A stretch of 64,000 nt of DNA. Origin: Desmodesmus armatus. Taxonomy: Eukaryota > Chlorophyta > Chlorophyceae > Sphaeropleales > Scenedesmaceae. Position 1 is the first letter of the stretch. Every line of letters starts with the position of its first letter. Below are positions 36,666 through 49,180 of the stretch, one piece after another. Under the pieces are notes generated by a model. It worked only from the letters and a program-made list of their open reading frames with translations. It ran no database searches and had not been told where the DNA came from. The stretch covers positions 186,001-250,000 of the forward strand of contig VIIQ02000657.1 of the NCBI GenBank assembly GCA_007449985.2. The letters are read 5' to 3'. The translations under genes were made by a program, and so were the position numbers.

Positions 36666-39600
36666 ATGGCGATGGGCCTGCCGTATGGCCTGCAGGCCAT
36701 GCTAAAGGAGGGGCACAAGCACTTCAGTGGAGTAGAGGAGGCTGTCATGAAGAACATAGAAGCCTGCAAGGCCCTCTCACACATCACACGCACATCCTTG
36801 GGACCAAACGGTGCGATCATCATGTCTTTCAATCAGCTGTGGGCCCAGCATGCAACTCCAGCAAGCAGCAGGAGGGCTGTACTGTGCAAGCACACCCTTG
36901 TTCTGGCGCATCCTTGCGTAACACGTGTTCTTGTTGGTTCCTGCTGCTGTTTGCGTGCAGGCATGAACAAGATGGTGATCAACCACTTGGAGAAGCTGTT
37001 TGTGACAAGTGATGCATCCACTATCGTCACAGAGATGGATGTGTACCACCCTGCTGCCAAGCTGCTGGTGATGGCAGCAAAGGCACAGGCAGGGGAAGTG
37101 GGCGATGGCACAAACCTGGTGAGCATGGCAGCTTGCTCATCATATAGGGCGGTGGTAGGGTCGGGGCAGTGACAGGGCTGCAGCATAGCAGGTGGTGCAG
37201 CAGGGGGAATGGACAGCTGGAGGCGGAGCCACTGCTGCTGCTGTGCTTGTTTTGCAACAGGTTATCAGTGGTTGTAGCAGGTAATGCAGGTGCATGTCTG
37301 ACAGCAGAGCAGTGGGCCAGCCAATCTCTATTTTTTCAACAAGCAGCTCCCTGTCTCTCCCCCTGCCCACACAACCGATGACAGCTTCAGCAGGTGCACC
37401 ATGGTCTGAAGCCCAACACCCAGCCCTCGCACCTTAATCACCTGGTTGTGATGCAGGATGACTGCCTGCAACACCCTGCTGTTTACGTCATGCCATGCCA
37501 TGGCCTGCCGTGATATGCATGCCCCCCCCCCCCCCCCCGTGTTCTGTCATGTCCTGCAGGTGCTGACGCTTGCTGGCGAGCTGCTGAGCAACGCAGAAAC
37601 GCTGCTGCGGGACGGACTGCATACAGCAGAGATCGCTGACGGATACCAGCGGGCAGCAGACAAGGTAAGTGTATTGTCAATCACACAATGTCAGGCTATG
37701 GAACAGGCTCTGTCATGTACGCTAACAGATAGCGCTAAGAGAAGGGCGTACTTTGTGTTGTCTGGCATAGCGCATGGTGGCAACACTATCCATCTGCGCA
37801 GCTGCACCCTCAAGCATTTTTGTCCTGTGATGTGCTGTGATGTGCTGTGACGTGCTGTGCTGTATTTCTGTTGCCCCTGCTGCAGGCCATGTCGGTGCTG
37901 GACAGCTTAGTGCTGCCGGGAACAGAGACGCTGGATGTGAAGGACAAAGCAGCGGTGAGCGCAACTGAATCTGACCATCAAGCCTGTGCACAGCTGGGTG
38001 TTGGTGGTGTCTTTGTTTGTTTCTGTACATCCCAAAGCCACAACGGATGAAGCAGATTGCCTGACCTGCTGTTGATCCACCAGCTTGCTCCACCAGCTTG
38101 CTCAGCAGCTGCTGGGTGTTGCGCATGCCACCCCTCTCCTTTCTGGCAGAATCTGCAGTGATTGGCAGCTGGTGTTGTCTCGCGCCTGGTGTCAGGGCTT
38201 GCGTGGTCTGTCCAGCATCCTTGGGGTGTTTAGAAGCTGCTGCTCGTCACGTCTTTCAACCCACGCCACATCAGCACCAGCACCAACATGTGCTTTTGCC
38301 CCTCATCAACTGCAATCGCACGCCTGTGTGAGTGCTTGCGTGTGTGAGTGCTTTTGCAACAACGTGGATGAGTTTGGGTGGTGTGGGTGTATCTCAACCT
38401 TGAACCGCTGCTGTTGCTGTTATTGCTGCCAGGTGGCGCTGCGGCTGCGCGGCAGTGTGAGCAGCAAGCAGCTGGGCTATGAGGAGCTGCTGGCGCCCTT
38501 GATAGCAGAGGCCTGCATCGATGTGGTGCCCACAAACCCCCACAACTTCAACGTGGACAACGTGCGCATCGTCAAGATCCTGGGCGGGTGAGTTATTGTT
38601 GCAGTTACAGTCATGGTCCACCAGGTCCACATTTGTCAGACACACTTGGCACAGCAGCACGCCAAGCCCTGGGCAAGATGATAGCAATACAAAAGGTGGT
38701 CCTTGCAGGTTGTGTTGTGTTTTGTGTTAGGCGCTGCAGCAGGTGGCAGTGGCTGTGCTGCACAGGTTGCTGGAGTTTTATGACACATTTAGGTACCACA
38801 GCTTGGTGGTGACTGAATGCTGCATGGTGCGTTTGCCGCTGCGCAGTGGTCTGCCCGACTCGTCTGTGGTCAAGGGCATGGTGCTGAGGCGAGACACTGA
38901 GGGCACTGTCAAGAGCGTGAAGGATGCAAAGGTGGCAGTGTTTGCACAGGTAAGGGTTCAGCCCAACCCTGAGGTGCAGTTACGTAGGGGTGCCAATGAA
39001 CGCAAGGGGCCCTGCAACACGCTCATGAGCGTCACTGTGGTGGTTCAGGGTTCAGGTGAAATCTCTTGGGATAGGTGTGTTGGGTGTTTCTTACTAGTCC
39101 GGCTTTGCCTTAGGCCCCGGGCAGTTGGGGTTGCCTGATTGGTGTGTGTGTGGGCAGCCGGTGGGGGTCAGCTCTGCCAGGGAACCCAAACAGACCATGG
39201 GTAGACGTCTGTGCTTTTGTGTGCAAGGTGTTGACACCTCTGGTCTTGAGTGTCACTGTGGTGGTTTGAAACACTGACACGGCAGGAAACCATCGGCTGT
39301 TGACGTCTATGTTTTGTGTGCAGGGTGTTGACACCTCGGGCCCTGAGACGAAGGGCACAGTGCTCATCAAGTCAGCAGAGGAACTGGAGAACTACTCCAA
39401 GTGAGTCAAGGGATTGCCAAGTTTGCAGCCAGTGGGTTATAGGCACAGTTGTTGGCAAGTATCACTTACAGGCGAACCTTTGAGGCTCACCAGCTATTTG
39501 TGTGGTGTGGTGTGGGAAGCACCAGGAGAACATCACTTGCAAGTTGTTCCTGAGTCATTCCCATTCAATTTGTGATAGCAGGTCAGCTGTGTGCTTGTAG

Positions 39601-42600
39601 TACAGACAGTGTGTGGGGTCAGGTCAGCTGTGTGCTGAGTAGGAGGTCGTGGTTGTGGTGCATGGCAGGTGTGCCATGTGCGTCACAGCCAGTTGTCAGT
39701 GCACGACTGGTGTGTCTGGCCAGGCAGCATGGCTGAAACAACAAGCTGACGCCTGCTTCTTCGCCTGGCGAAAAAGAAGGCAACAGCTTGCTGTTTCAGC
39801 CGTGCTGCTTGGCCACACACACCAGTCGTGTTCCATAACTTACGGCTTAGCTCATCTTTTTTTGCTGAATTCATTGCTCAAGGCAGACGTGCGTGTTGTG
39901 CAGGAGTGAAGAGTCAAAGCTGGAGGAGTATGTCAAGGCCATCTCAGACACCGGGGCAAAGGTACATGCCAGCTGCTCCACAATTCCACTACTTCTTTCC
40001 TGTTCCTGACAGAACCCCATGCACTGATGAGCTTTTGCGGCAAGGACATCGCCTCATCTTGTGCAAAATGGCTGCACATGTGACCCACCAGCCCATGCTG
40101 GATGCTGGGTGTACTCTCTTCTTCAGCGTCAGCCTCCAGCCCCTGCGCTGTACAGGTCCTCATGTGCCCGTTGCCGCGCGACTGACTGTGGCTGCGTTGT
40201 GCTGACCTCCTCCTGCTGCTGCTCACAGGTTGTCGTGTCCGGCGGCAACATTGGGGAGATGGCCATGCACTTCCTTGAGAAGTATGGCTTGCTGGCCATC
40301 CGCATCCCCTCCAAGTTTGACCTGCGGCGGTTCTGCAGGGCCACTGGCTCAGTGGCGCTGGTGAAGCTGCAGACGCCTCAAGCAGACGAGCTGGGCTTTG
40401 CAAAGCAGGTGGGGTTGGTGTCCAAAATGATGGCGCTTTTGCAGGGAAGCTACTAGGGAAAAGGGTGGTGTGCGCAGGTTTGACGCAGTTCTGTCCTGAT
40501 TCGGGGTGCAAGAAGGCGTTTGATAAACAGCAAGAGTTCTGAAATGGTGTCTGCAAAGTATACCATCGAAGGATTATGTGCAGGGGCTTTCATGTGAACC
40601 AAGAGCTTGCAAGTCAATCAGCGCTTGCTCTTGTTGTGTGTGCATGTGCACAGATTGATGTGCAGGAGATCGGTGGCCAGAACTGCATCGTGCTGCAGCA
40701 GGACGCATCATTGGGCAGGTGGGTGTGGTGTGGTGTAGGACATGGGGTTGGTTGGGTGTGCAATTTGGGTGGGTGCAGTTGGCAAGTGGGCAGGTGGTAC
40801 AGGTGTTCACTAGGCTGCATCCGACCCGGCCGAACACCAGCCCACGATCACTTTTGCACGGGGGGTCTGATCTTGCATTCACCGCCGTTTTGTATGCTCA
40901 TTGCCTAGGGAGCGGAGTGTCACAGCCGGTTTTGGCATTGACAACGTGCTTTTGGGAGTTTGGCAGGCAAAAGCAGGACCCATCGTCATTTGTGGGGCCT
41001 ACCTGATGTGTTGTGTGTGCCTGTTGCAGTGTGTCGAGCATTGTGCTGCGCGGTGCCACAGAGGGCATGTTGGATGATGTGGAGCGGGCGGTGGATGACG
41101 GCATCAACGCATACAAGGTGAGAGGCATGCTGATCGCCAGCTGTGCAACGGTGTTGTCCCGCACTTGGCTGAAGCACACAGCTCCTGGTGCTCCGCAGCT
41201 AGGCGACTGTCCTGCAAGCCAGCCTCCAAAAACACCATCGACTTGGAACGTTCAGTGCGCTGGTTGTGGTTGGCTTGCGGGCTGCAGCACGCTGACACAC
41301 TTTGATGGCGTCTGCTATTGAGAGTACCGCCCAGTGATGGAAGTATCCACTTGCATAACTCCCCCCCCCCTTGCTGCTGTTGTGTATCTGCAGGCGCTGT
41401 GCAGGGACTCACGCTGCGTGCCTGCCGGAGGCGCCAGTGAGCTGGAGATGGCTCGCCAGGTGGGGGCAGAGCTGGGGCACCATGCTGGCCTTGCATGCTT
41501 GGGGATGTGCAAGGAAGGTGCAGACACCCAGATGTCGAGTAACCGTCTAGATTGCTTCTTGGGGGGCAAGATACTCAGCGAATCATGCACGAATACGGTC
41601 ATCGCTGGTGGTATCCATGCATGAATACGGTCGTCGCTGGTAAATTACACTGAAAACAGAAAAAAAAATGCCAGCTTATTCAAGCTTCCTTCCATCCTCA
41701 GCACACCCCGAGCTGCGCATGTGTCCTCTGTCACTCCTTGCTGGCACACACTCAAAGCGGAAGCAGTGCAGCTGGTCCAGGCTTCCTTCCACCCTCAGCA
41801 CACCCCGTGCCGCGCATGTATCCTGTGTCAATCCTTTCTGGCATACACTCAAGGCGCAAGCAGTGCTGCAGGACTAGACTTCTTCCAGATCAAAACATTC
41901 GTGCTGCGCATTGGCCTGCTGCAGGTTGCTGACTTTGGCAAGAAGCAGACGGGGCTGGACCAGTATGCCATTGCCCGCTTTGCAGAGGCACTGGAGGTTG
42001 TGCCCCGCACCATTGCAGAGAACAGCGGCCTGCCAGCCAGTGAGGTGGTGGCGCGGCTGTATGCAGCACACTCAGCAGGCCAGGTGGGTGGCGGGCTCCG
42101 CAGGTTTTATCTATTCTGTGGGGTGGGCAGTGTGATGCTTGGTGAGGGCCTGTCTGACAGTGAGGTGGCACGGCTGTATGCAGCACACTCAGCAGGCCAG
42201 GTGGGTGGCCGGCTCTGCAGCTTTGGCTGTGCTGTAGGTTTTTGGTGGGGTGTGCCAGCGTGATGCTCGTTGAGGGCCTGCCTGCCAGTGAGGTGGTGGC
42301 ACGGCTGTATGCAGCACAATCAGCAGGCCAGGTGGGTGGCGGGCTCTGCCGTATTCAATACACAAATGTCTGCGGTGTGCCAGTGTGTGTTGTGGGTGTG
42401 CCAGTGTGTGATGCTTGTTGAGGGCTTCGCGGTGGTCAAGGCCATTTGAGTAGATGTATGCAGCACACTCAGCAGGCCAGGTGGGTGCGCTGGCTGTGCA
42501 GTGTTGTCAGTGCTGTAGGGTGATTTCTGATGGGGGTGTGCTAGTGTCACTGCTGCTTGACATGCAATGATGGGCTTGTAATGCTTGTGCAGGTCAACAC

Positions 42601-43034
42601 TGGTGTGGACATCGAGACGGGGGCAGCCAAGGACCTGAGCACAGATGGCATCATGGACCTGTATGCCACCAAGTGGTGGGCAGTCAAGCTGGCCACAGAT
42701 GCTGTCATCACAGTGCTGAAGGTCGATCAAATTATCATGGCCAAGCAGGTGAGCAGCTCGGGCTCTGATGTCATGTGATGATGTTCCCTTGCAGCTCATC
42801 CAAGGTTCAGGTGGCTGTTGGTTTGTGCTACGGGTTGCCGCAGCTGCTGGCTTGAAACAACATGCACCTGACTTTTTACTATTTAACAAGTACACATGTC
42901 TGTGCAAGTCTTTGAGGAATATGTTTTTGGCACCCAACCCTAGCTGAGCGCGACCTGTGTGTCAATCTGCTGCTTGTGTTGCTCTGCAGGCTGGCGGCCC
43001 CAAGCCACGTGGTGGCGATGGTGACGATGACTAG
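36666..43034 (+). CDS. CCT8: T-complex protein 1 subunit theta, CCT8 (15 exons, 542 aa)
   Basis: One of eight subunits of the cytosolic TRiC/CCT chaperonin that folds actin and tubulin. Exons: 36666-36810, 36961-37118, 37560-37664, 37886-37954, 38433-38587, 38847-38949, 39324-39400, 39904-39961, 40229-40408, 40654-40718, 41030-41117, 41394-41459, 41925-42083, 42593-42748, 42990-43034. Every phase fits and the product has the family's length. Nucleotide-binding motifs are present: TRTSLGPNGMNKMV (residues ~41-54) and GDGTNL (96-101). Theta-type segments include HNFNVDNVRIVKILGG, SVKDAKVAVFAQ, IVLRGATEG, DDVERAVDDGINAYK and KLATDAVITVLKVDQIIMAK. The C-terminus is AGGPKPRGGDGDDD. Introns carry exon-edge copies and a long hairpin, listed separately. 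Confidence 0.97.
39213..39250 (+). repeat. Extra copy of the CCT8 exon 7 acceptor edge
   Basis: The sequence around the exon 7 acceptor (GTGTGCAG/GGTGTTGACACCTC at 39316-39337) is repeated ~100 bp upstream as TTTTGTGTGCAAGGTGTTGA plus CACCTCTGG. The copy has CAAG in place of CAGG, so the acceptor AG is shifted by one base. Confidence 0.75.
39703..39829. repeat. Long hairpin in CCT8 intron 7
   Basis: Near-perfect inverted repeat of ~127 nt. The left arm starts ACGACTGGTGTGTCTGGCCA and the right arm ends TGGCCACACACACCAGTCGT. Arms continue inward (GGCTGAAACA / TGTTTCAGCC, CAAGCTG / CAGCTTG) almost to the centre at TTCGCC/TGGCGAA, with only scattered mismatches. It could form a pre-miRNA-like foldback or be a miniature inverted-repeat element. 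Confidence 0.85.
41681..41872 (+). repeat. Two tandem ~92-bp units in CCT8 intron 12
   Basis: Units share CAGCACACCCCG..GC.GCGCATGT, TCCTTGCTGGCA/TCCTTTCTGGCA and ACACTCAA.GC. with ~80-90% identity by eye. They lie just upstream of the exon 13 acceptor. Confidence 0.75.
42146..42480 (+). repeat. Three extra copies of the CCT8 exon 13 donor edge
   Basis: The last ~55 bp of exon 13 (42029-42083, encoding GLPASEVVARLYAAHSAGQ) recurs in intron 13 at 42146-42200, ~42273-42331 and ~42421-42480. All three are followed by the donor GTGGGT. Copies two and three still read GLSDSEVARLYAAHSAGQ and GLPASEVVARLYAAQSAGQ; copy four keeps only the last ten codons. Confidence 0.92.
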
Positions 43035-43345
43035 TTGACTGCAGTGCGCCCAGGAGTGCTGTTGGGACAATATGCAGCTGGTTGTGCAGTTGGTGTGTCT
43101 GTTGATCGTGCAAGACTGCCCTGAGTGGGCTTGAGAGTGTCCAGGGTTTTCCAGGCGTTGCACTGGAATGATGGGCGCTTTGAGAGTAACAGCTGGTTCT
43201 GAAACACAGAGGAACACTTTTGCCAGCCGTTTACGGAGGCATTGGTCAGAACCCAGTCAAAAAGCGCGCCAGACTGTCTGGCAGGCATCAAACTGCGTGT
43301 GAGCACGCAGTCCTGCATAAGCTCACCCAAAGATCACATTACACC

Positions 43346-46300
43346 ATGTTGCCTTCAGACGGAGACGTTGACGCTTTCTTGGATTCTGTGTCTGAGGCCT
43401 CACGTCTGATCGATGGCTTGAAAGCAGGCGTCATCAGCCCAGAGTTTGTGGACACCAAGATAGCTCAGCGAAGCCAGAAACAGTCATTACCTTCTTCAGC
43501 ACCAGCAGCAGAGCAGCAACTGCCCAAGGGCAACAGAGCAGCACAAGCTGCTGACAAGGATGCTGCTGACACAGAAGCAGCACGGCAGGCAGAGCTGCTG
43601 AGAAAGGTTGAGGAGCTCAAAGCCAACAGGCAGCGAAAGCAGCGGGCAAGGGGCTTGTATGAAAGCTACGTGCAGGGCAAGAAGCAGCAGCAGCACAGCT
43701 ATGCAACAGACTACAACAAGTGGGAGCTGTGGTGCCCAAGCGATGATGAGGACGACCTGTTCAACAGCCTCACACCAAACAGCCCAGAGTTCAGGGCCAT
43801 GGAGAAGGACATCAGCAAGAGGCATGAAAGGTACTGTAGCTTGTTGTGCCATGGATGCAGCAAGCCCTGCTTGATCAAAAACGCTGCATGCCGCAGCCAG
43901 TCTGCTAAACAACCAGCACTCCTTGACTCATCAGCTGTTGACAGGATTGAGCAATATGCCCAGGCAGTCATGTGCTGTCTACCTAACCATGCCTGCAGGA
44001 TGGTGGAGCAGAGGCAAATTGCTGAGCGGCAGCGCCAACTGGGCAACACAGCGTTCAAGGAGGGGCAGTGGAGTGAGGCACTGCGCTGCTATGAGCAGGG
44101 CTTGGAGGCTCAGCGCCACAACATGACCCTGCACGCCAACGCAGCCATGGCAGCCCTGAAACTCAAGTGCTACGTCGCCGCACAGGAGCACTGTGACAAG
44201 GTGGGCACGTTTCAGTGCACAGCTGGTTTGCAACAGCCACCTAGTTGCTACTCATGCCAATGGCTGATCAACTGCGATGCTTTTCCAAGACATTCCTTGC
44301 CTTGGAGGCAATTCTATCCCAATATAGGCGGTAGCAGTAACTTCCGCAGGAGGCGTTCCTTTAGAGGATGCATGTGAACATTGTGAGGCGTCTGCACTGC
44401 TGCTTTGGTGTCCTCGCAGGTGCTGCACCTTGCAGAGGTCCTGCACAACACACCCCAGCACCCGCTGTGTGTGAAGGCGCTGCAACGGAGGGCAGCAGCG
44501 CATCAGGTGAGGCCGCCAGCCTGGCTGTTGGTGCTGTAAGCTTGCACAGCACGCCAGCGCTGCTTTCCTGATATCAGTAGCTGTTGTGCATCCAGTGCCA
44601 ACTGACAACGTCCTGAATCCTCACAGGAAACTAATAGCATTCCTGCAAACCACCTACAGCACCTGGTGCACATGCTTTTCCCTTGCAGGGCCTGGGGCAG
44701 CACAGCAAGGCAGTCGCAGACCTTGAAGCAGCTGCTGGCATCAAACCTGGAGATGATGAGGTGAGTGTTGTGCTGGTAGCCCTTGGTGACTCGCCGATCC
44801 TGAGTGCAGTGCAGTGCAGTGCAGTGCAGTGCAGTCGCAGCACCAGGTTGCAAAGCACTTGCACTGCGCAAACATGGCATGCTTGCACTGAGCAAGGCCC
44901 TGACCAGCTGCACGGAGGGCTTGAACTTCTGCATGCAGTGTTTGCAGGCGTCTGGGTACGTCTAGGTTCACTGTAGACATGGAGAGGTCAGAGGCTGGCC
45001 AATGGGGTCCCCAGTAAAGAGCCGCGTGTGACTAACTGTATCGTGTTCAGGTGGCCCAGCAGCTGAGGCGTGCGCAAGCTCTGCTGCAGGAGCACAAGAC
45101 AAGCAAGCAGCTCGCGCGGCTGGTAAGCCTTACCATGTGACGTGCAGCCAGCTTGTATTGTGCTGCGTTGCACGGCCTGCCAGGTGCATGGAGACGGGCC
45201 ATGCACAGTATCACCTGCAAGGTGCATGGCATGGATACAAGCCAACAACAATGCAATCTGCTGCCGGTCTGGCTGCTATAGAAGCGTGCTCTTCACAACA
45301 CACTGGTCAGGATCTCATGCTAGTGGCAGCAGCTGTGCAACACTGACCTGCCGGGCTGCGCGGGACGATTTGCAGGTGAAGGCAGATGCCCAACAGGAGG
45401 AGCAGCATCAGGAGCAGGAGCAGGAGCCAAAGCAGCAGTGTGTTGATGCGCAAGCAGTAGCAGTGCCAGCAAATCAAGCATCCACTTGCTCCGGCAGAAG
45501 AGAAGATGCAGGAGCCAGCAGCGACAGCACTGGCAAGTGCAGCAGCAGCGACAGCAGCAGCAGCTGCAGCGGCGGGGGCACACCCCCAGCACCAACCAGC
45601 TCACCAGGGCCTAGTGACCTGGGCGAGATCGTGCACCTGCAACGGATTGAACAGCTGGTCTCTGCCCTCAGCAGAGCAAGCAATACAGACAACAGCCACC
45701 ACCCAACGCAGGCTTGCCAGGAGATGATAGGTAAGGTCAGACTTGATGCTGTTGCAGAACGTACAAGAGAGCCTGTGTTGCAGGGTTGTTACCACTGGGC
45801 GTGCATCTGATGGTTTGGTGGCACTGCCTGCAATCTTCAGCACTCATCACTGCGCAGCAACAGGCACGGCCAGTTCTGGTCTGGCCACAAACCACTGTGG
45901 CATGCAGTCAGCTAGTGTCCACACCCGATAGACAGACATTGCATGGTCACCCACCGAGTGGACCATCCACCGTCGGCAGCGGCCCCGTTTGCAATGCAGC
46001 GCATTGAATACATGCCCCCATGCCATGTGGTGTGGTGTCTGCATGAAGGCGTGGTGATGTGTCGCGCGCCTGCTGCTGTGGTTGCTGTGCAGAGCTGCTG
46101 CAGGAGCCACGGTACCGTGTCTACTTCAGGGGCTGTGGTGGGCTGGATGCAATCTCGAAGCTGGTAAGCCCCCCCCCCCCCCCCCCCCCCCCCGATGCAC
46201 TCCCCTAGCGGGATGAAAAGCAGCAGGACAGTGTGTTGGTGCCATGCCAGTATTGGCACTAGGTGTAGGTGCGACAAGGCCTGCAATGGCTGGCAGAGGA

Positions 46301-48381
46301 CCCCTCTCAGTGCTATGTCGCACCCAACCCCCATAACGATATCCTTGGCTGGACGTAAGCAACGGTATAGTACAGTAAATATACAGTGACAGTCACTGTG
46401 AGAGAGGTGCTCCCCTCCAAGGAATGACCCTGTGTGAGAGGCTGGTGGCCTGCCAACCAGCGGTGGTTCTGGAGCACCGTCATAGTAACGCAGCAAAGTC
46501 ATGTTTCAATCCATACAATGCTGCTGTGCATGACTTGCAGGTCGTCAAGGCAACGGAAGCAGCGACACAAGCAGCAGCCTTGCAACTCCTCAACACAGCC
46601 TGTGACACCGACACTGCCCTGGAGCAGCTGCCAGATGCAGCTTTGAGTGCTGCACTCGATCTGATCGGCAGCGCCGACCGTGCAGCAGCACTGGCAGCAT
46701 TGGACCTTAGCTACGCAGCATCAATTTGCAGCACAGTGCGCAGCAGATTGTGTGCGCAGCTGGTCAAGACGCCCCGGCAGCAGCCGCCGTCGCAACAGCA
46801 ACAGCAGCAGGGGCCTGGGAGTGGGCACAGCTGCGAACGGCTTGCGGCGTTGTGGGGCATCTGCTGCCGTGCGGCGGCCAGTGTGCCTTCTTTGGAGGAC
46901 AGCACGAGGGTGGGTTGCTGGTACAAAGTACGCTACTGACGTGATATTCAACAGAGCTGCAAGTGTGTAAGTTTTGAGGTGTGAAGGGGGCGCCATGCAC
47001 ATAGTTGACCATGTTGAGCATCATGAGCCCCTGGGTGGGGGGGGGGGGGGGGATGGTGGTTGTGGTGGCAACATAGGTTACGAAAAGCGTCAAGGCTATG
47101 AGGCCACTGTGCTTGCAGCTACATGCCTGCCTGCCGCTGTGAGGATAAACCTTGCTAACCACTCAATCTCTCTCTCTTGCCACCGATTGTCCACCTGGCT
47201 CACCTCTGCAACAGGTGGTGGCTCTCTCCCTCCTCAGCAACTGCATGCTCGTCCCAGCAGTGCGAGCAGCCATGCTACCCCTGCTGCAGCAGCAGGAAGC
47301 TCAGGGGCTGAGTAACCTGGCGGAGCTGCTGGCATCAAACTGCCATGCAGGGCTGGCTGTGAAGGTGTTTGGCCTGTCGAGCAACATGTGCAGCAGTGTC
47401 GGCCTGCGTACAGCCCTGGCAGGCTGCCAGCCCCTGGTGCAGCAAATGCTGCGGTCAGCGGGCAGCACAGCACCGCAAGGGGAGCAGACTGGGGTTGTGG
47501 TGGCGGCTATGGGCTGCCTGTGCAACCTATCGCTGGAGCAGGTAGTGGTGCAGCAGCTTCTGGCAGATGGTGGGGATGGTATGATTGCGCAGCTGTTGCA
47601 CCTGGCGGCTGAGGGGCCAGCTAGCTTTCAGCACACGTGTGGGGACAGCACAGGACAGGACAGCAGGGTGTTGTCGTCTGCGGCTCCAAAGCTGCCGCCA
47701 CGGGGCAAGGGCAAGGGGGTTGGTGTCACACCTAAGCTGCAGCAGCCAGTGGCCAAAGCAGGTGATATGCAGCAATGCATCCTGTCAGCGCGAGCAGCTA
47801 CTCTGCTTTCCAGAGTTGCAAAGCAGGCAGCAGGTGTGCAGCAACTGCAGAGGGGCGATGCACTGGGCGTCTTTGCCCGAGCAACTGCAGAGTGCCTGCA
47901 GTCAGTACTGACTGCAACACCGGCCCAGCAGGCAGCACAGCAGCACCAACAGCAGCAATCTGCTGAGGGAGCAAAGAAGGAAGCACTTGAGTGGCTGTCT
48001 GCTGCTGTGCGGACCATGGCCCTGTTGACAGCAGCTGCAGAGGGCCCCAGCAGCTGCAACCCTGCAACTGCAACCACGGTCATCACAGCTTGCTGCACCA
48101 TCCTGCGCTGCCCAGTCCTTGAGGATTCCGTGAAGGGCAACGCCGCCCTGATTCTGAAGGCACTCGCAGCAGATGAAAAGCAGCAGTGGTATGCAGCGCT
48201 GGACAAGGCAGATGCAGTAGAGGCGCTGGTGACAGCAGCACGCGCTAGCAAGGGCAGTCCCAGCAGCAGGAACGCGGGCATAGCCCTGGCAGTGCTGGCA
48301 AGGGCTGGTGGTGCCTTCATAGAACGCATGAGGGAGCTGCGTGGCCTGGAAGTGCTGTATGAGTATGTGCGGCCAGCGTGA
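43346..48381 (+). CDS. TTC12: TTC12-like dynein arm assembly factor, TPR plus ARM (9 exons, 959 aa)
   Basis: TTC12 is a cytoplasmic axonemal dynein pre-assembly factor. Exons 43346-43830, 43999-44200, 44420-44506, 44689-44760, 45051-45122, 45376-45730, 46093-46163, 46541-46909 and 47215-48381 join in phase. Residues 1-160 start MLPSDGDVDAFLDSV and include a charged coiled coil (ELLRKVEELKANRQRKQRAR). TPR repeats span about 165-282 (RQLGNTAFKEGQWSEALRCY, NAAMAALKLKCYVAAQEHCD). A Gln/Glu/Ser-rich linker follows, then ARM-like helices to the end. The C-terminal KGNAALILKAL, RNAGIALAVLARAG and ERMRELRGLEVLYEYV match the TTC12 ending in order. It is longer than animal TTC12 (~700 aa), mostly through low-complexity insertions. 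It begins 311 bp after the CCT8 stop on the same strand. Confidence 0.85.
46169..46193. repeat. C25 run directly after a TTC12 donor
   Basis: The donor CTG/GTAAGC of exon 7 (ends 46163) runs straight into 25 consecutive C. A second homopolymer, G16 at 47037-47052, lies in the next-but-one intron. Confidence 0.95.
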
Positions 48382-49180
48382 CAAGAGTTGCTATAGCAGC
48401 TACTGCTGTGTGTCTGTGTTGTCGTCCTAGCTGTTGGAACATGGTGTGATGATTGTCACAGTATACAGATGTATCTGTGAACCATGATAGGGCAAAGGGG
48501 CACGAAAGTGGCACCTGATCTGAACGCTTGATCTGGGTATGTACACGTCGAGATATCTTGGCTTTTGGTCAGATGTACACGGTTTGGCCTTGCATTTCTG
48601 CTAAAATAGACACCTTAGATCCTGAACTGCTCCGTCAGGCTCGAAACAAGTTCCGAGCAAAGACCTACCTCGTGCGTGTGAGCGTTCTTGTGTGCATCAC
48701 ATACACCGATCCAACGTGACGGAACATCATCTTAAGTCCTGTGCAGTTGTCAGCCACCCTGCTGTTCGCACCGCACACACAGACCTTGACACACATCATC
48801 TGCAGGGAGGGTTTGCTTTCATCTTCCCCCAGCAGATTCCTGGAGGTGTGAACAGTGTTGTGCAATCACACTCAACCGATCTGAGGCGTTTGCTGGAGCC
48901 CCAGCACCATGTGGGGCTGGGAGCAGGTCAGTGGCACATGCTGTGATGCATCTGACGCTTGGGGTATCATGATGCAGAGGGTGATTGCTTGCCACGTTCA
49001 TGGGCTTGAGGACTTGCATACATAGTTTTGATCCCTTCAGACACTCAGGATCAGGCCACAACCTGGCCATGCGTCATAACCAGCCCATGCTGTGGCACGA
49101 CCCTCGCCAAGTTTCCCCCTGTCACTCACTCTCCGCTGTCTGGCGTTGTTGCTGTGTGCCTGGATGGTGCTTACGTGGTG
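48382..49180. other. Upstream region of the V-ATPase d gene
   Basis: No gene recognised. Short frames (for example LDPELLRQARNKFRAKTYL at ~48616-48672 before a GTGCGTGTG donor-like site, and GGFAFIFPQQIPGG after a CTGCAG at ~48806) could be untranslated or unrelated exons. They do not join to a known protein. The promoter and 5' UTR of the V-ATPase gene should lie here. Confidence 0.4.
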
